From positions 1 through 7,195 of the forward strand of contig JAKAXN010000233.1 of the NCBI GenBank assembly GCA_021816565.1: a DNA stretch of 7,195 nt. The letters run 5' to 3'. The notes under the pieces are model-generated. The model saw nothing but the letters and a program-made list of their open reading frames with translations. It was not told where the DNA came from and ran no database searches. Shown here piece after piece: positions 1 to 6,168 of this stretch. The stretch's first letter is position 1. Each line of letters begins with the position of its first letter. A program made the translations under genes and the position numbers. The stretch comes from Actinomycetes bacterium (lineage in GTDB: Bacteria; Actinomycetota; Acidimicrobiia; Acidimicrobiales; Palsa-688).

Positions 1-650
1 GTCCGCTCGAACTGGCCCATGTTCTCCGAGTTGATCCGGAAGTAGGCCTGCAGGGGCATCTCGACCTTCACCCCGGGCGGCACGTAGATGAAGCTGCCGC
101 CGGACCACACCGCGGTGTTGAGGGCGGCGAACTTGTTGTCATTGGCCGGGATGACCGACCCGAAGTACCGCTTGACCAGATCGGGGTACTCCCGCAGGGC
201 GGTGTCCATGTCGCAGAACAGCACGCCCTGGGCCTCGAGGTCCTCCCGGTTGCGGTGGTACACCACCTCGGACTCGTACTGGGCGGTGACGCCGGCCAGG
301 TACTTCCGCTCGGCCTCGGGTATGCCCAGCTTGTCGTAGGTGGCCTTGACCGACTCGGGGAGCTGGTCCCAGGCGTTCACCTGCTTGTCGATGGGCTTTA
401 TGTAATAGAAGATGTCTCTGAAGTCGATGCCGGACATGTCCCCGCCCCACGAGGGCATGGGACGCCGCTCGAAGTGGCGCAGGGCCTTGAGCCGGCGCTG
501 GGTCATCCAGTCGGGCTCGCCCTTCATCCACGACATCTCGCGGACAATGTCCTCCGAGATGCCCTTTTTCGGCTTGAAGACGTAGAAATCCTCTACGTCG
601 CTCCATCCCAGCTTGTACCGGCCGAGATCCAGATCAGAAGTCGTTGCCAT
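1..650 (-). CDS. sufB: Fe-S cluster assembly scaffold protein SufB (N-terminal part, cut by window edge)
   Basis: SufB forms the SufBC2D scaffold, which builds Fe-S clusters in the cytoplasm from cysteine-derived sulfur. The visible 216 residues carry family stretches: near the N-terminus GRYKLGW and a [15 protein letters not shown] segment, then [61 protein letters not shown] and [11 protein letters not shown]. Full-length SufB is roughly 470 residues, so more than half, including the C-terminal cluster and cysteine ligand region, lies beyond position 1. The ATG at 648-650 is fixed from upstream, because the same frame meets a TGA at 660-662. The likely ribosome site is AAGGG at 663-667, with a rather long 12-nt spacer. 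The next gene upstream on the same strand is a patatin, 85 bp away. In many actinobacteria sufR directly precedes sufB, but no such regulator is present here. Identity is seen directly; completeness of the suf operon is not visible. Confidence 0.95.
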   Translation of the reverse strand, partial: MATTSDLDLGRYKLGWSDVEDFYVFKPKKGISEDIVREMSWMKGEPDWMTQRRLKALRHFERRPMPSWGGDMSGIDFRDIFYYIKPIDKQVNAWDQLPESVKATYDKLGIPEAERKYLAGVTAQYESEVVYHRNREDLEAQGVLFCDMDTALREYPDLVKRYFGSVIPANDNKFAALNTAVWSGGSFIYVPPGVKVEMPLQAYFRINSENMGQFER

Positions 651-735
651 GGGGCCGCATCACCCTTCTCGTGCCCGGGGGATTTCTCCTACGTAGATAG
701 TAACAACCCTCGGGAACTACCCGGGAGGACCGGGG
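651..735 (-). promoter_or_regulatory. patatin-sufB intergenic leader, probable sufB promoter region
   Basis: This 85-bp gap holds an A/T-richer island (about 681-720) in very GC-rich surroundings, which suggests sufB has its own promoter. A possible -10 box on the minus strand is TACTAT (702 to 697), but I see no convincing -35 box at the right distance. A palindrome CTACGTAG (689-696) follows it. No SufR-type operator could be assigned with confidence. Confidence 0.35.
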
Positions 736-1788
736 CTATGCGGAAGGGGCCACCACGCCGACGTCCATGGCCGGGCCAGCCTCGGCAGCGGCCACGTCGC
801 AGAGGATCCGGGCCAGGCGGCGACCCTCCACGCCTTCCCTCATCCAGCGGCGCACCCCGGCCCGGGTGGCGCGCGAGACCAGCCCCCGGCGGGCCGCGTC
901 CATCGGGTTGAGCCCCATGGCTGCGGCGACGGAGCGACCGGGCTGGATGGCCACCACCGGGACGCCGGTGGCCCGCAGGGCCTCCACCTCGGACCTGAGC
1001 CGGGACCGCAGGGGCTGGCGCATCAGCGACGCCGGCGTCAGCGGAGGCCACGCCGCCGCCTGCGACAGGGGCGACACGGCCACCACCAGATCGAGCCCGG
1101 CCCCGGCGACCAGGTCCAGGTTGACCATCGAGTGCACCCCGCCGTCGACGTAGCGGCGGCCACCGATCTCCACCGGCTTGAAGTAGGCGGGCACGGCCGC
1201 CGACGCGGCCACCGCCTGGCCGACCGACGCCTCGGGAGCCCCGTCCCGGCCGAAAACCACCCGGCGCCCGGCCCGGAGATCCCAGGCGCACAGCCACGTC
1301 GCCTCCGACGGCCAGCGGCCGGCGTAGAGGGCGTCGATACCGGCCGAGATGGCCGCCGTGGGTATGCCCCCGGCGGGCAGGGCGGCGGCCACCACCCGGC
1401 GGGCGGACGGGGGCCACGGGTGGGTGACGGCGTGGATGAGCGCCCCCGGATCGGACACGGGCCGGAAGGCCAGGGCGTGAGCCACCCGGGGCCGGGGGCG
1501 GCGGGGCCGACCGACCATCGCCAGCCGGGCCCCCTCCTCCGACAGCTCGGTTCCCTCGCTGATGGCGGCCAGGTCACCGGCGGGCACCCCCGCCCTCAGC
1601 ATCGAAGCCGTCAGCGATCCGGCCGAGGTACCGACCACCACCTCCGCGCCGCGGGGATCCCATCCGGTCTCCGCCTCGATCGCCGCCAGGACCGCCCCGT
1701 GGTAGGCCACGCCTACCGAGCCCCCAGCGGCCAGGACCAGTCCTATTCGCACGGGGGGCAACCTAGCGCGCCCGCCCGTTGGGGCCAC
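736..1788 (-). CDS. patatin-like phospholipase family protein
   Basis: This is a 350-residue serine lipid hydrolase of the patatin family, whose members cleave acyl esters of phospholipids or other lipids with a Ser-Asp dyad. The nucleophile motif GTSAGS is at residues 53-58 (Ser55). The dyad Asp is in VDGGVHS (Asp215), preceded by the usual ASAAVPAYFKPVEI stretch. The oxyanion-hole loop near residue 19 reads LAAGGSVGVAYHG, so it keeps the glycines but has no Arg/Lys of the classical GGGxRG motif. No signal peptide or membrane segment is evident, which suggests a cytoplasmic or peripheral enzyme. I chose the GTG at 1786-1788 because AAGGAG lies 9 nt upstream (1798-1803). A GTG at 1752 is possible but has no good ribosome site. 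The gene diverges from the WS/DGAT gene across 110 bp, so a shared lipid role is tempting but inferred. The substrate is unknown. Confidence 0.88.
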   Translation of the reverse strand: MAPTGGRARLPPVRIGLVLAAGGSVGVAYHGAVLAAIEAETGWDPRGAEVVVGTSAGSLTASMLRAGVPAGDLAAISEGTELSEEGARLAMVGRPRRPRPRVAHALAFRPVSDPGALIHAVTHPWPPSARRVVAAALPAGGIPTAAISAGIDALYAGRWPSEATWLCAWDLRAGRRVVFGRDGAPEASVGQAVAASAAVPAYFKPVEIGGRRYVDGGVHSMVNLDLVAGAGLDLVVAVSPLSQAAAWPPLTPASLMRQPLRSRLRSEVEALRATGVPVVAIQPGRSVAAAMGLNPMDAARRGLVSRATRAGVRRWMREGVEGRRLARILCDVAAAEAGPAMDVGVVAPSA

Positions 1789-1898
1789 TCTTTTCCGCTC
1801 CTTTTTCCCTGATCACGCGGGCAGGAGAATTCGCTTAGCAGGACCAACAGAACTCCTGACTGGTAGGAATGGGCGAGGATCGAGGGAGAGGAGCGGAC
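1789..1898. promoter_or_regulatory. divergent intergenic region between patatin and WS/DGAT genes
   Basis: This 110-bp gap must carry the 5' signals of both flanking genes. Ribosome sites are clear: AAGGAG at 1798-1803 (minus) for the patatin and GAGGAG at 1888-1893 (plus) for the acyltransferase. An A/T-richer patch with GAATTC and CTTAGC sits at about 1827-1840. I could not assign -35/-10 pairs with confidence in either direction. Confidence 0.4.
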
Positions 1899-3344
1899 AT
1901 GCCCCTGGAGCGGTTGGGCCCTCTTGACGCCGGCTTTCTGCACATCGAGGACAGCGTCACCCACATGCACATCGGCTCGGTCTCGATCATGGAGGGTCCT
2001 TCCCCCGCCTTCGACGACCTGCGCGAGATGGTGGCCTCCAAGCTGCCGACCGTGCGCCGCTACCGCCAGATCGTCAAGCGGGTGCCGCTCGACCTGGGCC
2101 GCCCCGTGTGGGCCGACGACCCCTACTTCAACATCGACTACCACCTGCGCCACACCGCTCTCCCCTCCCCCGGCGACGAGACCCAGCTGCGCAACCTGGT
2201 GGGCCGGCTGATGGCCCAGCAGCTCGACCGGAGCCGGCCGCTGTGGGAGATGTGGATCGTCGAGGGCCTCCCCGAGAGGCGCTGGGCCATCATCTCGAAG
2301 GTCCACCACTGCATGGTCGACGGCGTCTCGGGCAGCGACCTCCTGGGCCTGATCCTCGATGCCACCCCCGACCCCCGCCCGGCCGAGCAGCTGCCGTGGA
2401 TCCCGGCCCTGCCGCCCGCCGGCTGGGAGCTGGCCGTCGAGGCCGTCACCTCCATGGCCACCAGCCCCTTCGAGCTGGGCCGGGTGCTCCGGGCCCGGAC
2501 CAGGGTCCCCCGCCGGATCCTCACCGAGGTGGGCCAGACCCTCGGCGGGCTGGTGGACACCGCGGCGTCGGCCCGGGGACCGAGCAGCACCAGCCTCAAC
2601 GGGCCCATCGGCCCCCACCGCCGCTGGGTCGCCACCTCGGTCCCGGTGGCCGAGGTCAAGGAGGTCCGCCGCAAGTTCGGCGGGACCTTCAACGACGTGG
2701 TGCTCTCCCTGGTCGCCGGCGGCTTCCGCGCCCTGCTCGAGAAGCGGGGCGAGCGCACGGACCTGCCTCTGCGCTCGCTGGTACCCGTCTCGGTACGCCC
2801 GCGCGACGAGCGGGGCCTGGCCGTGGGCGACGGCACTCTGGCCAACCGGGTCTCCGCCGTGCTGGCCGAGCTCCCGGTGGACGTGGCCGACCCGGTGGAC
2901 CGCCTGCGGGCCGTCACGGCCCAGATGTCGGGCCTGAAGGAGTCCAAGCAGGCCCTGGCCGGGGAGGCCCTGACCTCCCTCTCGGGCTTCGCCCCGCCCA
3001 TCCTGCTCTCACTGGCCGGCCGGCTCGGCACCAAGGTGCCGCAGCGGACCGTCAACACCGTCACCACCAACGTCCCCGGCCCCCAGATCCCCCTGTACGC
3101 CCTGGGCCGGCGGATGCTGAGCGTGTATCCCTACGTGCCGCTCGGGATGCAGATGAGGGTGGGGGTGGCGATCTTCTCCTACGACGGTGCGGTGACGTTC
3201 GGCATCACCGGCGACTACGACACCGCCCCGGACATCGACGTCCTGGCCTCGGCCGTGCGCACCGGCATGGGCGACCTGCTGGCGGTGGACCCCGAGGCCG
3301 TGATCATCGATCTCCGGCGCTCGGGGACGGCCTCAAGAAGCTGA
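1899..3344 (+). CDS. wax ester synthase / diacylglycerol O-acyltransferase (WS/DGAT family)
   Basis: The predicted 481-residue enzyme would transfer an acyl group from acyl-CoA to a long-chain alcohol or diacylglycerol, making wax esters or triacylglycerol storage lipid, probably at the inner face of the membrane. The active-site motif HHxxxDG is intact as HHCMVDG at residues 136-142, with His137 the expected general base. The N-terminus has LDAGFLHIE, a PLW motif lies at 114-116, and the second domain has the conserved FNDVVLS stretch (Asn265-Asp266), PVSVR at 296-300 and NVPGP at 391-395. Length fits the family's usual 450-500 residues. The start is the ATG at 1899, with GAGGAG 5 nt upstream (1888-1893). 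An earlier in-frame ATG at 1869 has no usable spacer and would add a non-conserved ten residues. The end overlaps the convergent small membrane gene by 12 bp. Substrate preference cannot be read from the sequence. Confidence 0.95.
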   Translation: MPLERLGPLDAGFLHIEDSVTHMHIGSVSIMEGPSPAFDDLREMVASKLPTVRRYRQIVKRVPLDLGRPVWADDPYFNIDYHLRHTALPSPGDETQLRNLVGRLMAQQLDRSRPLWEMWIVEGLPERRWAIISKVHHCMVDGVSGSDLLGLILDATPDPRPAEQLPWIPALPPAGWELAVEAVTSMATSPFELGRVLRARTRVPRRILTEVGQTLGGLVDTAASARGPSSTSLNGPIGPHRRWVATSVPVAEVKEVRRKFGGTFNDVVLSLVAGGFRALLEKRGERTDLPLRSLVPVSVRPRDERGLAVGDGTLANRVSAVLAELPVDVADPVDRLRAVTAQMSGLKESKQALAGEALTSLSGFAPPILLSLAGRLGTKVPQRTVNTVTTNVPGPQIPLYALGRRMLSVYPYVPLGMQMRVGVAIFSYDGAVTFGITGDYDTAPDIDVLASAVRTGMGDLLAVDPEAVIIDLRRSGTASRS

Positions 3345-3521
3345 GTTCTTGACCGGCTTCAGAGCGACGATGATCACGGCCAGCACCAGGGCGCAGCCGA
3401 CGCCGAAGACGATCCACTTGGTGACATCGGGGGTGACCCATATGGAGCCGACGATCGGCGAGGCAGCCATGAGAAGGGCGAATAGGTACTCGCCGGGGGA
3501 GTTCTGCACCGTTAGCCGCAT
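3333..3521 (-). CDS. small two-helix membrane protein of unknown function
   Basis: This is a 62-residue hydrophobic protein I cannot place in a named family. Two membrane segments are visible, roughly residues 12-30 (FALLMAASPIVGSIWV) and 35-54 (KWIVFGVGCALVLAVIIVAL), joined by a short polar TPDVT turn and followed by a basic, Ser-containing tail. The SPIVG...W pattern is faintly like SPW-repeat membrane proteins, but too weak to name it. Support for a real gene comes from its start: the ATG at 3519-3521 has no Shine-Dalgarno sequence but sits exactly 6 nt after TATGCT on the minus strand (3533 to 3528), the arrangement of a leaderless actinobacterial gene. Its stop overlaps the 3' end of the WS/DGAT gene by 12 bp, and it diverges from the MhuD-like gene across 70 bp. 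It could be a chance frame, but I think that less likely. Confidence 0.62.
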   Translation of the reverse strand: MRLTVQNSPGEYLFALLMAASPIVGSIWVTPDVTKWIVFGVGCALVLAVIIVALKPVKNSAS

Positions 3522-3527
3522 GTCGGC

Positions 3528-3533
3528 AGCATA
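3528..3533 (-). promoter_or_regulatory. -10 box TATGCT of a leaderless transcript (small membrane protein)
   Basis: TATGCT fits the TANNNT -10 pattern and ends 6 nt before the ATG at 3521. Transcription would therefore start at or beside the A of the start codon. No Shine-Dalgarno sequence is present and no clear -35 box is seen, which is common in actinobacterial leaderless promoters. Confidence 0.6.
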
Positions 3534-3579
3534 ACCGTCCGGTCATTCCGGCCCCGAATCGGCTCCGGGGTCGGACGCG

Positions 3580-3585
3580 TATGTT
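3580..3585 (+). promoter_or_regulatory. -10 box TATGTT of a leaderless transcript (MhuD-like gene)
   Basis: TATGTT lies exactly 6 nt before the ATG at 3592, mirroring the TATGCT-6 nt-ATG layout of the divergent gene. There is no Shine-Dalgarno sequence between box and start. The two boxes are 46 bp apart, so the two promoters occupy the same 70-bp gap back to back. Confidence 0.65.
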
Positions 3586-3591
3586 GGGGTC

Positions 3592-3906
3592 ATGTCGATC
3601 ATCCGCATCAACGCCATCGACGTCGGCCCCGAGCAGGGCGACGAGCTGGCCCGCCGCTTCGCCGCCCGGGCCGGGGCGGTGGACAACGCCCCCGGATTCG
3701 AGGGCTTCGAGCTGCTGCGCCCGACCGATGGGCGCACCACCTGGCTGGTGATGACCCGCTGGAAGGACGAGAAGTCGTTCAACGACTGGGTGGCGTCGCC
3801 GTCGTTCGCCCACGGTCACCGGGGGGCGGACGCGCCGCACGGCGACCGCCCGGTCGCCGTGCACAGCGAGCTGTGGAGCTACGAGGTGGAGGACCTCGGC
3901 CGCTAG
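3592..3906 (+). CDS. mhuD: MhuD-like heme-degrading monooxygenase (ABM/IsdG superfamily)
   Basis: This is a 104-residue dimeric alpha+beta-barrel type protein. Remembered comparison with Mycobacterium tuberculosis MhuD (Rv3592), which opens heme to mycobilin and releases iron, shows similarity along the first 70 residues: INAI near the start, ELxxRFAxRAxAV, NxPGFxGFxLLRP, then T-x-W and the W at 66. The heme-site residues of MhuD (Asn7, Trp66, His75) have counterparts Asn7, Trp66 and probably His74 in the FAHGH segment, assuming a one-residue gap. Length matches the family. The start ATG at 3592 is supported by a leaderless promoter box 6 nt upstream. Its TAG stop shares a CTAG tetranucleotide with the stop of the convergent LLM gene. 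It would act in the cytoplasm, in heme turnover or iron recovery. A non-heme antibiotic-biosynthesis-type monooxygenase is the alternative, but the retained ligands argue against it. Confidence 0.8.
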   Translation: MSIIRINAIDVGPEQGDELARRFAARAGAVDNAPGFEGFELLRPTDGRTTWLVMTRWKDEKSFNDWVASPSFAHGHRGADAPHGDRPVAVHSELWSYEVEDLGR

Positions 3907-4952
3907 CCCACGATCTCCTTCAGCTGGCCGATCAGATCGGCCTGGGACTGCCCGCCGGTCGGCACCGGTGCGACCTGCAGATGGGTCACCCCGGCCTGGC
4001 GGAGGGCGGCCACCCGTTCGGCCACCCACCCGGCCGGGCCGCACAGCGAGGTCAGGCGCAGGATCTCGTCGGGCACGGCGGCGGCCGCCTCGTCCTTCTT
4101 GCCGGCCAGGTACAGGTCCTGGATCTCGGCCGCCTCCTTCTCGTATCCGTACCGGCAGGCCAGGTCGTTGTAGAAGTTCCGGCCCCGGGCTCCCATACCC
4201 CCGATGTAGAGCGCCAGCATGGGGCGCGACAGGTTGCGCAGCTCGGCGACGTCGTCGCCCTCGCCGATGGCCAGGAGTCCCCCACCGGCGATCATCAGCG
4301 GGTCCAGGGCGGGGTCCCGCTTGGCCGCCCCGGCGTCGAGGGCTTCCCCCCAGACGTCGCGGGCCTTCTCGGGGATGAACATCATGGGCAGCCAGCCGTC
4401 GGCCACCTCGGCGGTCATGGCCACGTTCTTGTCACCCAGCGAGGCCACCCAGATGGGGATCCGGGGCCGGACCGGATGGGCGATGATCTTGAGGGCCTTG
4501 CCCAGCCCGGTGCCCCGGCCCTCGGGCAGCGGCAGCTGGTAGTACCGGCCGTCGTGGGCCAGCGGCGCCTCCCGGGCCCAGACCTGGCGGCAGATGCTGA
4601 TTATCTCCCGGGTCCGCCCGATGGGGGCGTCGTAGGGCAGGCCGTGCCACCCCTCGATCACCTGCGGGCCCGAAGCCCCGAGGCCGAGGGTGCAGCGCCC
4701 CCCCGACAGGGCGTCGACCCCGGCCGCGGTCATGGCCAGCAGGGTCGGGGTCCGGGTGTAGATGGGAAGGATGCCCGAGGCGATCTCCACCCGCTCGGTG
4801 AGGGCCGCCAGGTAGCCCATGAGGCTCGGGGCGTCGAAGCCGTAGGCCTCGGCCACCCACACCATGTCCAGGCCGGCCTTCTCCATCTCGCTCACCTGCC
4901 GGGCCGACTCCCTGAAACCGCCGGCGTAGCTGAGCATGGTCGCTATCTTCAT
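3903..4952 (-). CDS. LLM class F420-dependent oxidoreductase
   Basis: This 349-residue protein is a luciferase-like (bacterial luciferase/MER fold) oxidoreductase of the actinobacterial F420-using type, a cytoplasmic TIM-barrel enzyme. Visible hallmarks are the start MKIATMLSYAGG, KAGLDMVWVAEAYGFDAPS (26-43), RVEIASGILPIYTRTPTLLAMTAAGVDALSGGR (54-86), the GLGASGPQVIEGWHG motif (90-104), GRTREII, and IPIWVASLG with DGWLPMMF in the C-terminal half. The frame stays open upstream, but family similarity begins exactly at the ATG at 4950-4952. That ATG has no Shine-Dalgarno sequence and follows TAGCAT (4965 to 4960) by 7 nt, so it is most likely a leaderless start. It diverges from the YihY/BrkB gene over 85 bp and converges on the MhuD-like gene with a 4-bp stop overlap. 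Substrate is not predictable; FMN instead of F420 cannot be excluded from sequence alone. Confidence 0.92.
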   Translation of the reverse strand: MKIATMLSYAGGFRESARQVSEMEKAGLDMVWVAEAYGFDAPSLMGYLAALTERVEIASGILPIYTRTPTLLAMTAAGVDALSGGRCTLGLGASGPQVIEGWHGLPYDAPIGRTREIISICRQVWAREAPLAHDGRYYQLPLPEGRGTGLGKALKIIAHPVRPRIPIWVASLGDKNVAMTAEVADGWLPMMFIPEKARDVWGEALDAGAAKRDPALDPLMIAGGGLLAIGEGDDVAELRNLSRPMLALYIGGMGARGRNFYNDLACRYGYEKEAAEIQDLYLAGKKDEAAAAVPDEILRLTSLCGPAGWVAERVAALRQAGVTHLQVAPVPTGGQSQADLIGQLKEIVG

Positions 4953-4959
4953 GAAGGCG

Positions 4960-4965
4960 ATGCTA
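4960..4965 (-). promoter_or_regulatory. -10 box TAGCAT of a leaderless transcript (LLM oxidoreductase)
   Basis: TAGCAT on the minus strand fits TANNNT and ends 7 nt before the ATG at 4952, with no Shine-Dalgarno sequence in between. This spacing decides the start against the longer open frame that continues upstream to about 5159. Confidence 0.6.
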
Positions 4966-5024
4966 TCCGGGCCGGCCACCCCGGTCCGAGAATGGGTGTC
5001 CTTTATTGCCGGACCGGCAGGGGG

Positions 5025-5030
5025 TAGGTC
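5025..5030 (+). promoter_or_regulatory. possible imperfect -10 box TAGGTC before the YihY/BrkB gene
   Basis: TAGGTC lies 7 nt before the GTG at 5038, the same spacing as the leaderless box of the divergent LLM gene, but its last base is C rather than T. No good Shine-Dalgarno sequence precedes the candidate start codons, so a leaderless transcript is the simplest reading. Confidence is limited by the imperfect box. Confidence 0.4.
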
Positions 5031-5037
5031 TACTGGG

Positions 5038-5970
5038 GTGGGACGGATCGTGACGGTGCTCGACGAACTGCAGCGACGCTGGAGGATCACGGCGTTCCTG
5101 TGGGCGGTGCAGAAGAAGTACAGCGACGACCGGGGCGGGTACCTCAGCGCCCTGATCACCTACTACGGGTTCCTGTCGGTGTTCCCCCTGCTGCTGGCGG
5201 CGTTCACGGTGGTGGCCTACGTCCTGAGCGGCGACCACTCCGCCATCTCGACGCTCGAGAAGCAGGTGGGGGGCTACCCGATCATCGGGCCGGCGGCCCG
5301 CCAGCTGCAGGGCAAGACCCTCCACGGGCAGCCCTTTGCGCTGGTGATCGGCGTGGTGGGCCTCATCTGGGGGGCCCAGGGCCTGGCCCAGGCCGCCCAG
5401 TTCACCATGGAGGAGGCCTGGAACCAGCCCAACAAGAACCGGGCCGGATTCGTGGGGCGCACCGTCCGCAGCTTCGCGTGGTACGCGGTGTTCGGCCTCG
5501 GCGTGGTCATCTCCACCTTCGTCTCGTCGGTGGGCACCTGGATGCACTGGGCGGGCGGCGACATCCTCTCCACCCTGGTAGCCGTCGTCTTCGACGCCGG
5601 GCTGTTCCTGGCGTCGTTCTGGATCCTGACCCCCGAGGACCTGGCGGTGAAGGACCTGGTCCCCGGCGCCGCGGTGGCCGGCATCGCCTGGGCCGTCCTG
5701 ACCGGCGTGGGCGTCGGTCTGGTCCACCTCCTGGCCCACTCCAACTCCCTGTACGGCACCTTCACTCCGGTGCTGGCCCTGCTCGGCTTCATCTACCTGA
5801 TGGCCCGCATCTCCATACTGTGCATCGAGGCCAACGTGGTGCGGGCCCGGGGCCTGTGGCCCCGGTCGCTCAACAACGAGAACCTGACCAGGGCCGACCT
5901 GGTCCAGCTAGAGCAGCTGGCCGGGAAGGAGGAGCGGGTCAAGCCGGAGCAGGTCGAGGTGGAGATGTAG
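5038..5970 (+). CDS. YihY/BrkB-family integral membrane protein
   Basis: This is a polytopic inner-membrane protein of 310 residues from the YihY/virulence factor BrkB family (once misnamed RNase BN); the molecular function of the family is not settled. About six membrane segments are visible: residues 38-63 (SALITYYGFLSVFPLLLAAF onward), 100-122, 146-165, 177-197, 208-233 and 242-265. The N-terminal RRW...Y...D.GGYLSALITYYGFLSVFPL pattern and the LYGTFTPVLALLGFIYLMARISIL...EAN ending are typical. A charged tail after residue 280 (KEERVKPEQVEVE) is cytoplasmic in most topology models. I chose the GTG at 5038, 7 nt after a near-consensus -10 box; GTG at 5050 or 5056 is possible. The open frame back to 4936 would overlap the divergent LLM promoter and is unlikely. 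The last 32 bp overlap the convergent small reading frame ending at 5939. Confidence 0.9.
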   Translation: MGRIVTVLDELQRRWRITAFLWAVQKKYSDDRGGYLSALITYYGFLSVFPLLLAAFTVVAYVLSGDHSAISTLEKQVGGYPIIGPAARQLQGKTLHGQPFALVIGVVGLIWGAQGLAQAAQFTMEEAWNQPNKNRAGFVGRTVRSFAWYAVFGLGVVISTFVSSVGTWMHWAGGDILSTLVAVVFDAGLFLASFWILTPEDLAVKDLVPGAAVAGIAWAVLTGVGVGLVHLLAHSNSLYGTFTPVLALLGFIYLMARISILCIEANVVRARGLWPRSLNNENLTRADLVQLEQLAGKEERVKPEQVEVEM

Positions 5971-6166
5971 CCTCCGGGCCGAACAGCTCCCGGTCCATCT
6001 CGGCGGCCGCCGCGGCCACCCGCGGATCGTCCGGGTCCCCCACCATCACCGCCAGCCGCCCCGGCCCCGGCGCTCCCGGCGGGCGCTCGGCGCCAGCCAG
6101 TACCAGCACCACGCCGGCGCCGGTGCCGACCAGGCGGGCGGCCTCCCCGGGATCATCGACGACCAC
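5939..6166 (-). CDS. small hypothetical protein with a repeated GRLAV-x-V-x-DP motif
   Basis: I do not recognise this frame. From a GTG at 6164-6166, 2 nt after the stop of the Cys-rich gene, it gives 75 residues, and most codons end in G or C until the part overlapping the YihY/BrkB gene. A motif occurs twice: LAVVVDDPGEAARLV at the start and GRLAVMVGDPDDPRVAAAAAEMDRELFG near residues 40-65. The segment between has hydrophobic VGTGAGVVLVLAG, so the whole resembles alternating beta-alpha units of a Rossmann-like fold, possibly a remnant or mini-version of one (inference). The first repeat (GRL) begins just upstream of the GTG, and the frame stays open back to an ATG at 6280 inside the Cys-rich gene, so the start is uncertain. 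There is no good Shine-Dalgarno sequence; translational coupling to the upstream gene would explain expression. A -1 fusion with the Cys-rich frame is an alternative. Confidence 0.45.
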   Translation of the reverse strand: MVVDDPGEAARLVGTGAGVVLVLAGAERPPGAPGPGRLAVMVGDPDDPRVAAAAAEMDRELFGPEATSPPRPAPA

Positions 6167-6168
6167 GG

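Noticed and set aside
690..720. Possible SufR-type inverted repeat upstream of sufB
   Set aside because: Only about five scattered base pairs of symmetry (GTA..CC...GG..TAC) could be found, too few to claim an operator.
2138..3070. Open frame on the minus strand inside the WS/DGAT gene
   Set aside because: Ser/Arg/Pro-rich with no family signal; it is a shadow of the real plus-strand gene.
2108..3352. Long open frame overlapping the WS/DGAT gene in another plus-strand frame
   Set aside because: It is a low-complexity Pro/Arg/Gly-rich product of GC-rich codons read out of frame; the overlapping frame has all WS/DGAT motifs.
3873..5027. 384-residue open frame on the plus strand antisense to the LLM oxidoreductase gene
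   Set aside because: It is Gly/His/Gln-rich and featureless, while the minus strand encodes a clear conserved enzyme over the whole stretch.
4953..5159. N-terminal extension of the LLM oxidoreductase to an earlier start
   Set aside because: The extra 69 residues do not resemble the family, overlap the divergent YihY/BrkB gene, and the internal ATG at 4952 has a well-placed leaderless -10 box.
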